From contig NW_027077201.1 in assembly GCF_947507565.1 (NCBI RefSeq), positions 115,343 to 179,342 of the forward strand: a stretch of DNA of 64,000 nt, read 5' to 3'. The stretch's first letter is position 1; every line of letters begins with the position of its first letter. The notes under the pieces are model-generated. The model was not told the origin of the DNA and did not search any database. It saw nothing but the letters and a program-made list of their open reading frames with translations. Position numbers and translations under genes: made by a program. Positions 33,139 through 41,803 of this stretch are shown piece after piece. This DNA comes from Oscarella lobularis. Taxonomy: Eukaryota; Porifera; Homoscleromorpha; Homosclerophorida; Oscarellidae.

Positions 33139-34237
33139 CAGACAAAGCGGACAGGCCTTCTAGCGGCTATTCCTTTGCAGCATTATAGCACTTATTATAT
33201 GCCATTCGAAAGCGCTTTCTTTGCTCTTTCACGTGGTAGTAACGTTTCTGCAAAAAAGTCAATTGGGATAGAATTACAAATTTTTTAAAAAAGTCAGTTT
33301 TTCGCCTATTTTTGAAACGTTGTTCAAAGCCACCACATGGTAAACACCTTCTCGTTGGGTCTTCAAAAAAGAAGTTTATTGTTTTTTTACGCGCCTTAAA
33401 ACTAATTTACTAAAAAATCCAAACATCAGAACGGCAAACAAAAACTTTACGGCATCGTCAATTCTGCTGTAACGCAGCGATGCCAGCGCCGGCGAGATGC
33501 CATCGTTAACGCTTTGACTGCAAGGGGACGACAAGTCCACAATTAAGCGCCACCGGCACGGCTGATTGCTTTTCGGAATGACCCCAAACGGACTGAGGTG
33601 CACCCGAGAGCGCGCTTCCGGACGGATGGGGCCCACAAGGCGACCGCGCGCTTTCTCCTTCGCGAGATATTTGTCAATAACCGCGGTATGCGACGAGGCG
33701 GACGACAGGTTGCGCTTAGCCGAGGAGAGCCGAGACGAGCCGTAGTCAAAGCCAATCCGGAAGCCTTCTCGCAAACCGGACACAAGGTAGCCGGCAAAGG
33801 CGCGATCCGGAAACGCAGCCAACTCCTCTTCTCATCGATCCACGCGAAAAGGCGACACGGGTGCCGCCAGCGGCGCGAGCGGAGGACCGAGAGACCTGCC
33901 CGCGTCCAAGGCCAGCAGATCAGCCGTGTAACAATACCCCGACGGCACGAGGTTACACGCTGAGCTCGCGTCGAAAAGGGGAACCTCTAGAAAGAACAAA
34001 AACCTTAAGAAAGACTCTTTAATACCACAGCAACACAACCACTAACTGCTATAGACAAGACACAAAAGAAGAAACGCACAACACAAGAAAAGTTCAGTCC
34101 TGGCCGCCACGCGCAACAACAAACGCCGCAGCTCTAAGCGGCGCTCGCCAACTGTGCCTCGTTCTTGGTCGCCTCTTGCGCCTTACGAGACGAGCAATCA
34201 GATTGCTTGTGCGGGGCGCCGCAGGAGGAGCAAACAC

Positions 34238-34315
34238 TAGCCTCGTCTCAGACCCTTTCTCGCTTTTCCGGATGTCCCTCACAAGCGAGAAAGGGTCTGG
34301 GATGGTACCGCCCTA
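34238..34315 (+). repeat. left TIR of the 550-bp element
   Basis: TAGCCTCG ... CCGCCCTAA, containing an internal 17-bp inverted pair. Confidence 0.85.
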
Positions 34316-34381
34316 ATTAACTGTCCCTAGGGACAAAACTACTATAAATAGCCTTACTGGTGACGTAGCGTGACGTAGACT

Positions 34382-34678
34382 TTAGACACTCCTACTCGCG
34401 TAGATCTGCGCAATGGACTTTCCTCCACCCGTACCCATACGCACAACGACGTCGCGTCCTTTTGCGACGGCTACGGCTGCCTCTAGCTGACCTGGTCGAA
34501 ACGCATCGTAGTGAAGTCGCTCTTGCAGGCAACGACGCAGTCGAAAGCACGTTTCGTCGTCGACATCCATTGCCTTCAACGGAAAACTGCGACCATCTAT
34601 TCTTCTGAAGACCCAGGCAGTGAAGGTTGAATGTGGCGCCTCTGCGTATATTTTACGCACACAGCATTGCCCGTACAA
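34382..34678 (-). pseudogene. captured RecQ-family DNA helicase fragment
   Basis: The ORF contains 'LHYDAFRPGQLEAAVAVAKG' (RecQ motif 0, F-R-P-x-Q) and 'VVVRMGTGGGKS' (Walker A, motif I). After GKS the sequence diverges and stops, so motifs Ia-VI are absent. RecQ enzymes are ATP-dependent 3'-5' helicases; this piece lacks everything beyond the nucleotide-binding loop. It sits between the TIRs of a 550-bp transposon, so it looks like host sequence picked up by a mobile element. The upstream 60 residues are not recognisable. Confidence 0.75.
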
Positions 34679-34708
34679 AGCTGCGCGTGACCAGATGGGC
34701 GGGGCAAT

Positions 34709-34787
34709 TTAGGGCGGTACCATCCCAGACCCTTTCTCGCTTGTGAGGGACATCCGGGAAAGCGAGAAAGGGTCTGAGACGAGGCTA
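34709..34787 (-). repeat. right TIR of the 550-bp element
   Basis: Reverse complement of the left TIR with about one substitution in the hairpin loop, ending CGAGGCTA. Confidence 0.85.
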
Positions 34788-35559
34788 AGCAAACACTGAA
34801 ACGACAACCGTTTACTCTGTAACCCGGCAGAGGCGTCGAATCGAACGAGCGGCCCACAGGAACCTTCTTTCCCATGTCGAAAGACTTTGGTTTCCTGTCG
34901 TGGACCAGTTGCATCGCGAGTAGAGAACGGGAGTCGAGCCCCTGTGCGAGGGCACAATCCATGGATGCGTGATCCGGCTCCGGGCACAAGCGACATAGCA
35001 GACGAGCGTGGCCGGCCGAGACAGCCGCATTGGCGACGGTGATAGCAAACAGATCCGAGTGTAGCGTGTCCCAGCAAAGGGAGGGATCCGCTGCTGCTTG
35101 TTGGCGAAAGAAGGAGTCGTATGATAGCCACCTGAGGCCCGGGTGGTGCGCCCTCCCTCGAATAAAGAGGCACATACAAGCAAGCAATGCCGGCACCATG
35201 ACTGGTGCAGCTTGCGCGCGAATCGCGACGAAAGTCGCGAAGCACTGCCCCCAGGCGGTTATCGATGAGATTTACGAAGACGAGCTTTTGAATCGGAAGA
35301 CGAGCGTGGCACGGCGGCCTCTCAACAAAGCAGTTCGATATTGTCCGGCAACAGCTCGGCCATAGCTACAAACTGCCCGTCAAGAATTTTTTCCACCGGG
35401 TGCCCTGGCACTGGCGGAATCTCAAGGCCGTGAACAAAAACAGGAACGGCGCGCTTTTTCAGCGGCGGCGGAACCGTCTCATCCGCGACGAGCACGGGCG
35501 GCGCGAGCGCATTCACTTTGGGCATCGAGCTCAACGGCGGAACGAGAGGGTCTGAAAAA

Positions 35560-36515
35560 GAAGAACTTAGTCCTGTTGAGGGTGTGCTGCCAAGAAGGGA
35601 TCCCCAACCCGCAGACCACTTTCCAGCACCTCCGCCAGGTAGGATTTAATTGTACTATGAGCTTTCCCTCGTTCGCCAGGGGCGCGCAAAATAACGTCAG
35701 TACGTGTTCGGAGGCTAGCACCGGTGTCACTCCCAGATCCCGGCAGAAACGGGCGAACTGGCTTTCCTCGGCGCGATATGCCCGGCGGCGGGAGGCGGCG
35801 ATTCCCAGCGCAGCGTAGCCAGAAACCGCGCTCTCTTGCCCTGTGACAACCAGTTGATCCGGCTGAGCTCCAGCAATTCCCAGATCTTCGCCAGCACCGA
35901 CGACATCTCGGACGCCATCTTCGCGGAAAACATACGTAAATCAGCTAGCGATCGATTTCTTGACAAGCCGTCCGCCACAACATTCAGTGCGCCAGGGATG
36001 TGTCGCACCCACAGCGAGAAGGCAAACGTTGCCTTCACAAATTGCAAGGACCGCAGCAACGGCTTCAGTGACGCGTCCCGGCTTAAACACGAGTTGACTG
36101 CCGCCACCACGGTCGAATTATCCGACTCTATGAGCACCGAAGAGCCGGTCCAGGCGCGGCCCCACACCGCCGCGGCCACCATCATTGGCGCTAATGCCTT
36201 CGCCGCGATCTTTTCCAAGAGCCAGCTGGGCAACCATTGCTGGCTGAACCAGACGCTTCCCGCGATTGCCCCGCAGCCCCATAGACCCGAGGCATCGGTC
36301 TGTCCCACCACCGACGGGGTTGCTGCAACAGGCAAAGAATCCACGCCCGTTCCAACGCTCTAAGAATGTCGCCCATCAGAGCAGATCCGCTCTTGCCTCC
36401 GCATTCAGACGATTGACGTGGTGCATCGCCGGCCGCACCATCGACAGGTCAATCAATCGACGAACGAATGACCGCTCTGCCGGAATAGCCGTCGCGGCGT
36501 GGTGTAGTTTCATAT
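35560..36515 (-). pseudogene. DIRS-type retroelement B: RT C-terminus/RNase H and tyrosine-recombinase N-terminus
   Basis: 36,510-36,400 reads 'ERSFVRRLIDLSMVRPAMHH', the RT thumb region. Then RNase H: 'GQTDASGLWGCGAI' (Asp), 'LIESDNSTVVAAVNS' (Asp), 'HIPGALNVVADGLSR' (Asp). From about 35,820 the recombinase core-binding domain follows ('SQFARFCRDLG', 'LTLFCAPLANEG'), and after a frameshift 'STIKSYLAEVLESGLRVGDP'. It ends near 35,570, where element A gag begins. The 5' half and the catalytic half of the recombinase are missing. Confidence 0.7.
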
Positions 36516-36519
36516 AATC

Positions 36520-37064
36520 GCGTGACCCTTCAGTCTCAGTTTCGGAATCGAAGTCCCAGACAAATCAAAACCAAATAGACTGACTAAATTATAATCCATT
36601 CCTGAATCTCTTGCCTGGTTTTGACGGGGATCCACACATGCGCACGTTTTAATCAAAGCGCGCACGCCTCAACGCAGCCAACCATAGCATCACAATGAAT
36701 GTGATGTCATAAAGGCACCTGTGTGCGTGATTGGTCTATGTGCGATTGTGACGTGACCGTTACCGACAGAAACCACACTTGAGGACAATTCCTGTAGAGA
36801 CAATTGCCACGCGGGCGTTTGGTCGTAGCGCGCGGGACCCAGGGTAGCAGTGCACCGCTAACCCGGGGAGGATTAACCCGGCCGGTGCGGATGCCATCCG
36901 AACCCTCCAAGAGAGCAAACGGGGTACTTGTTGCCCGTTTGCATTCCCCAAGGACGGAGACGAAATCCTACCTGACTCCCCGCCTTTTACGACGAGACCC
37001 AAGCGCGTTCTATATCCGGGCACCTGCGTATCACACGTTTATTGCTTTTTTCTTGACGCGTATT
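36520..37064. other. non-coding sequence between DIRS fragments
   Basis: Probably the 3' non-coding/complementary region of element C plus a short unrelated stretch (36,540-36,700). No supported ORF. Confidence 0.35.
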
Positions 37065-37852
37065 TTACGACAAAGCTAGCCGCTGCAAGAAACCCGCCAT
37101 GTCTCGTGGCTCCATCCGGATGTACCCGGTGTATGCATCGCTCTTCCAACGCCCGAGCGATCGAATTGTCAAGTCTTCGATGCCTGCCGCCGCCGCCGCA
37201 GTCACCGCTCCGATCCGAAAGCTGTGCCCTGAGTAACGCCCAGCAGAGATTCCCTGCGATCGAAGGACCGTGCACACGTGATCAACGAGTGCTGTCCGAG
37301 AAGAGGAGGACCCGTTCTTGAATACGAAAAGGAGTCTCGGCGCGACACCACGTCGAGCCAGATACGCCAACCGCGCGCCTACCGGGCAAATATCAGTATC
37401 TGTTTGCCCGATAACAATATTCACCCCTTTTTGTAGTGATCTGCCTTTGACTCTTTGAGGTGAATGCGGATCAGCAACGGGTTGGCGACGTAGTCGACTG
37501 CGATGTCCGCTTGCGAGAGATGTCGCCGCTGATCGAAAGCTTCGCGGCAAGGTAGCGTGAATTCGCCGGAGCGTAGAAAACCAAAGAAACCCAAGCCACA
37601 CGCCGCCCAGATCATCGTGACATCCTACAGGTGAGCACATGGGGTCTACGCCGCCCGGAACTGCCGCAGTGTTGTAGGTGTCACGGGGAGACCCGGGTCC
37701 GACGCTGGGCGACCCTGCGCTTGTTTGATTTCGGCTAACGCAAGGTGCAACTGCGAGAGTGTCCCCGCCCGAGGATCGACGCCCATCGACGAGATCTGGG
37801 CAAAGCGTATTCCCGCCAGATAGGTTTTCTGTTTTGCTATATCGTAATCCAT
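37065..37852 (-). pseudogene. DIRS-type tyrosine recombinase (element C), one or two frame breaks
   Basis: 37,852-37,646 gives the N-terminal core-binding part ('KTYLAGIRFAQI', 'GLPVTPTTLRQF'). 37,615-37,421 gives 'MIWAACGLGFFGFLRSGEF', with the first catalytic Arg in LRSGEF, and 'IHLKESKADHYKKG'. After a frameshift near 37,428 it continues 'GVNIVIGQTDTDICPV', 'YSGHSFRIGAVTAAAAAGI' (HxxR) and 'LGRWKSDAYTGYIR' (Trp and nucleophile Tyr). So R-H-R-W-Y catalytic residues are all readable. A stop at 37,643-37,641 also interrupts. It would integrate circular cDNA without target duplication. Confidence 0.75.
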
Positions 37853-37940
37853 TTTTTTTCAGGTTGGCGCAAAACAGCGAGATGGTTCGTTCGTTGGCAG
37901 GAAACAGCGTTAGTCCAACGCGTTTGCAAAATTCGCTGTA

Positions 37941-39105
37941 TCACCGTTGACCTGACGTGTACACACGTCGCATGGAGTCTGCCACTTCCTGGGCAGAGAA
38001 CGTAGAAAAAGCTGACTCCACTTGGGAGAGTTTCATGGAACGGCTGGGGAGCGAATTAGCTCCAGTAACTCCTCCGGGATGGGAATCAGCTCCGGCAACA
38101 GCGTCGGAGTGTCCGCCAAAATCTTCGTGCAGGGAGCGTTGCGTGAGATTTGGTCCGCAAAGGTATTGAAGGATTCCGGGAGGTGTTTCACGCGCCAGGA
38201 GATTCGAAAGCGCGCGGCAAAAAATTGTAGGGTTCACAGTGGCGGTATGACCGACGCATCCCTGGGCAATCCCGACCCAACCGCCGTTACTACCCTGGTG
38301 TTGTCTGAGCGGAGTAAGACCGGAGCATCCGACCAGGAGTGGTCCCACAATGCCGCTGCCAGTGCGACTGGAAGCAGTTTCTTTTCCACGATCGAGCACG
38401 CCGCTCATTGAGCGCACCACTTTCACTGGCACCACCAACGCCTCCAGACTGTCCCCCAGCCCCAGGAGCCCGACGCATCTGTGGTGACGACATTAGCCGG
38501 CGCCGCAACGAAGAGAGAAACGGCCGCGATACCGTTTCAGCCAGGAAACACCGATCGCCACCGCAGCAAATCGGCGCAAGCCGACGCCCCGAGTTGGATG
38601 CGTAACTCCGGGAAGGGGAGACCTGCCGTCAAGTTAATTAGGCGGCGCAGGAAAGCCCGTCCCGCCGGCACCATTGTCGATGCATGCTCAAGCAGGCCGG
38701 CAAAGGACTGCAGTTCCCAGCGCAAGCACGACAACCTCTTCCACCAGCGATCGTGTTCCGCTGCCGCTCGGTCCAGCTTTGTCCAAGGGAGACGCAGCAC
38801 TGGCGCCTTCGTATCGAGATCCAGTAAGAAACACCAGCTGCGTTGTCGGGCCTTCAACCTATTGAGCAGCTACCGGCATACCCAACGCTTCGCACGTTGC
38901 CAGTGCTACGCTCTTGTTTTTGACGCTCTCTTGCAATCCGGGCCGTCCAAAGAACAGGTAGTCATCGAGATAGTGTAGCCCCGATGAAATTCCCTGCTGG
39001 TACATCACCCATAGCTATTAACAGGTGCCGACCGCAGCCCGAACGGTAGTGCCGTGTCCACGTACGCTTGTCCTTGCCACCGAATGCCCAAGAAGTGGAG
39101 ATATT
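37941..39105 (-). pseudogene. DIRS-type reverse transcriptase C-terminus and RNase H (element C)
   Basis: From about 39,090: 'DTALPFGLRSAP', then 'GLHYLDDYLFFGRPG' (YxDD catalytic box, near 38,960), 'VALATCEALGMPVA', 'WELQSFAGLLEHAS' and 'GRAFLRRLINLTAG'. A frame-broken RNase H region lies around 38,440-38,000. Together with the recombinase just downstream this is a 5'-truncated DIRS unit (RT-RH-YR order). The truncation point at about 39,105 abuts the cadherin fragment. Confidence 0.7.
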
Positions 39106-39139
39106 ATGTCTAGTTCTTTTGCCGTTCACTTTCGTAGGA

Positions 39140-39810
39140 CATTAAGATTTCTGCGTGTATGAAAATCAAAATTACGTCATTGTCGGCGATTCGGCAACCG
39201 TCGACGACAACAAAAATCAATCGCACTGCTACACTTTGATTAATGACGCTGCTGGTTTCTATGTCGACGGCAACCAACTCGTAGTCTCTTCAACGGAAAA
39301 TCTAGACTACGATAATAGCACTGAGCATACCATCTCTTTGAAGTCGACCGACAACGGAACGCCGCCCATGTCTGTTATGAAGTCGTTCGTTATCAGTGTA
39401 TTGGACGAGAACAAAACACCAAGTTTGGTTGTTTTAGATAGATATATTGTCGAAAGTGTCAGTGTGTGGCGTGGTTGCTACGCTCTCCACCCAGGATCCG
39501 GATAACTCTTGGACAACAAGACAAACGTTTTCGTACGAGTTTTCTGACGAAAAATCTCTCGGTTACGGATTCAGCGTAGATGGGGATCAATTGAAGGTTA
39601 CGCCATGGTTGTGGAGCTGTTTTGGCTAAAAATCAAAGACGAGTGTGTTCCTCATGAGAACTCTCAACCGCCTCGACAGGAAAGAAGTACACGATCAGAC
39701 TGCGTTCAACCGATAGCGGCCTTCCGTCGAAGTCGGTCGAGGCGACGTTGTCGATTCAAGAAAATCATGCTAGTTTCAACGAATGCGTCTTGGGTGAAGT
39801 GATTGAAAAT
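39140..39810 (+). pseudogene. cadherin-repeat gene fragment
   Basis: The frame from about 39,155 encodes most of a cadherin repeat ('HCYTLINDAAGFYVDGNQL', 'ENLDYDNSTEHTISLKSTD', 'SFVISVLDEN'). After a one-base slip near 39,465 it continues into the next repeat ('VVATLSTQDPDNSW', 'SYEFSDEKSLGYGFSVDGDQ'), and after a second break 'GKKYTIRLRSTDSGLPSKSV'. LDY-E/N, DNG-PP and VLDEN-x-P correspond to calcium-binding cadherin linkers (DxNDN-like, degenerate). It is in the opposite orientation to the giant adhesion gene next door and directly abuts a DIRS fragment. Confidence 0.65.
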
Positions 39811-40750
39811 TGTCGTCCAGCGCGTTCGATTGAGCAGCCGGCCAGGTAGGACGGGAGAGACGGAAGGAGAAGGAGCAGCTCTGTCTGCACCTCGGCGTGG
39901 GTAACCGTAACACCTGTCTGTCGTAGAAGGTTTGCTATTTTTCGTTTTTCGTTTGTTCTGTACAAGACGATGTTTTTGTTGAGTTTGTGAACGTGTTGTA
40001 CCAACTGTAGTAGGTAATCTTTAACAAAGCGCAGTTCAAGGAAATGTGTCTGTTGAGAGGATATAGACTATGTCCTATAGACTTTGATGAGCTAGCTATT
40101 GCGGCGAACCACGGGACTGAAAACAGACTTCCGAGTCTTAGGGGCCTCTTTGCGCTTGTTCGTATTACTATGCATATCGCTTAGAGATTTAAGTGTACGA
40201 ACAGACAAAATTTTGTACGAAGGAGGAGGGTCGATCCTTTCCTCTTTTGAAATCGCCATGGCGTCTGTTTACCTGCTTTTTTACTTCCTTTTTGTCGCAG
40301 GATGCTTTCTAAATGAGAAACGTGCTCGAGCGTCTTGCGCTGCGCAAGAACCACAATTGAAGAGAGCCCCAATAGTCACTGTCACAACGCAATAATTGAA
40401 TTCACCTTCACAGCGCCTCGCGATCATCGTTGCGTTTTACATTTGGGCGTTTCCCGGATTCGGCGCCAGGATAACATAAGACGCCTGCTAAAAAAAGGAA
40501 GTCCGACAAATTTTAAACATCTGCACAGTAGCGGTTAAAGGATCAAGGCTTGCTACATTGCGGAGCGTTGCGGCTGCTGGCAAGAATTCTGTGACGTCCA
40601 CGGGCCTAGCAGAATCGTAATCACGTGCACGCTGATCTTAATTAATTAATCGAAACGCTGCCTCCCACAAATGGCAAATAGATAAAGTACGGAATCATTT
40701 ATTTCATCGACTGATTGTCAACGTACGCATACTTGCCCAACGGTTATTGA
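39811..40750. other. no recognised gene
   Basis: A 98-codon plus ORF (40,099-40,395) has a hydrophobic stretch ('VYLLFYFLFVAGCFL') but no recognisable context or homology. It is not supported as a gene. Confidence 0.35.
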
Positions 40751-40752
40751 AG

Positions 40753-41571
40753 TCAGGGAATTTGCATGAGAACGAAAACCGTGTCGCTGAAGGCGTCACG
40801 GTCGTCGACGACGGACGCCTTTATTATCACGTGCTGATGTTCACCATGTTCGGTAGAGTGATAAACAAAATGGACTGATCGAAGAATCTGCAAAGAAAGA
40901 TTAGACAGCCACACGCAATTTGTTTCAAAACTAATTGCCTTTTCGTAAATTTCTACTGGGGCGGTTCCCGTGAACAACAGTTTCTTGAAGGGAGCCGAAG
41001 ACGCGACGAGTGTAACGTTCGTTCGCTGCAGGAGACTTTGATCCACTATAAGATAGTCTGAAGCTTGATCTTCCAAGTGTCCAAAAAGAAAGATAGAAGC
41101 CCCAGCTAAGTTGGGACTGTCTACGTCGTTAACGATCAGATCTTTGGGGAAAAGAGCTGTCCCGTTGGGAGTGCCCGTGTAGATTCGCCTGCGCACTAGA
41201 TGAAGTGAATTCGATGCGTAGCTTTCGCGATCGCCACCAAATCGCACGATTGGACGATCGTTCACTCCGATAACGTTTACCTGTTAATTAAAATAATTTA
41301 TAAAAATAGGAATTGTTGAAATTTGAATAGAGTGCTAACTTCAATGTTAACGACGTCGCCGACCGCCTCTTGGTCTTCTACTGTTATCGCAACAAGCCTA
41401 TATAAAGATTGGTTCTCAGTTAAGGTGGTACTATGAGTAATTGCCCACGGTTTTGGATCGAATTTCATGTAAATAATAATTTTTTTTAAACACACCTCTG
41501 GTTCCTTGTCAGTCGTTTGCGCCTATTTTTCCACCTTTGCGACGCTGGTAAGGTCCTGAAAAAAAACAATC
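40753..41571 (-). CDS. giant adhesion gene, 3' exons: CSPG/cadherin-like extracellular repeats
   Basis: Exons on the minus strand. 41,571-41,513 ends in a TTDKEPE-like segment but contains an in-frame TAG. 41,460-41,341 reads 'LVAITVEDQEAVGDVVNIEV', then a 59-nt intron (41,340-41,282), then 41,281-40,753 reads 'NVIGVNDRPIVRFGG', 'DVDSPNLAGASIFLFG', 'LLFTGTAPVEIYEKAISF' and 'IKASVVDDRDAFSD', with a stop at 40,753. V-x-D-x-D-x(5)GA-V-x-I ... LTG-A-x2-Y-x2-AL ... VxDxxxSxT is the repeat pattern of extracellular CSPG/FRAS-type or cadherin-like modules. The same pattern occurs at 45,650-46,640, so I treat both as one gene. Whether the stop at 40,753 is the true end is unknown. Confidence 0.55.
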
Positions 41572-41803
41572 AGTTAGAAGCGGTTTTTCTAGCTCGACAA
41601 TTCTTTGATTTAGTCCTGTTTCTTTCACTCGGCCTGCACATTCTGACATCCAGAAACTCATTCTAGGCGCAGTTGAAGCTAAAAAAGTTATAGATACGCA
41701 GATTTCGAAGATGTTTCTTCGTCGCTAACGCGCGCGCATCTTCTCGCATTCTCTCGCCTTTTCTGGCTTTATTTCTCGTTATCGCCATCCATTCGCTCGT
41801 AAA

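Larger units (their letters stand above)
34238..34787. mobile_element. 550-bp TIR element carrying a RecQ helicase fragment (Pack-type)
   Basis: Terminal inverted repeats of about 78 bp begin TAGCCTCGTCTCAGACCC at both ends and differ at only one or two bases. The element is flanked by a perfect 9-bp target duplication AGCAAACAC (34,229-34,237 and 34,788-34,796). Each TIR is itself a hairpin (CAGACCCTTTCTCGCTT paired with AAGCGAGAAAGGGTCTG). Nine-bp duplications with long TIRs are typical of Mutator-like elements. Excision of element plus one duplication restores the DIRS gag reading frame and its second zinc knuckle. There is no transposase, so it is non-autonomous. Confidence 0.85.
33430..35545 (-). 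pseudogene. DIRS-type retroelement A: Gag and reverse transcriptase N-terminus, interrupted
   Basis: From about 35,534 down: a Pro/Val-rich leader ('PLKKRAVPVFVHG', 'EKILDGQFVAMAELLP'), a helical region ('ITAWGQCFATF', 'PALLACMCLFI', 'GLRWLSYDSFFRQQAAA'), and zinc knuckle 1 'CRLCPEPDHASMDC' (CX2CX4HX4C). A second knuckle is split at 34,797/34,228 by a 550-bp insertion; across it the residues read VCSSCGAPHKQSDC. Gag ends with TAG near 34,138. From about 33,830 the RT N-terminus follows ('FPDRAFAGYLVSGLREGF', 'AKEKARGRLVGP', 'SPFGVIPKS', 'WRLIVDLSSP') and is cut off at about 33,440 before YxDD. Frame changes occur inside gag. Confidence 0.75.

Noticed and set aside
40099-40395. Plus ORF with a hydrophobic stretch that looks like a membrane segment
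   Set aside because: No family, no supporting exons; likely chance.
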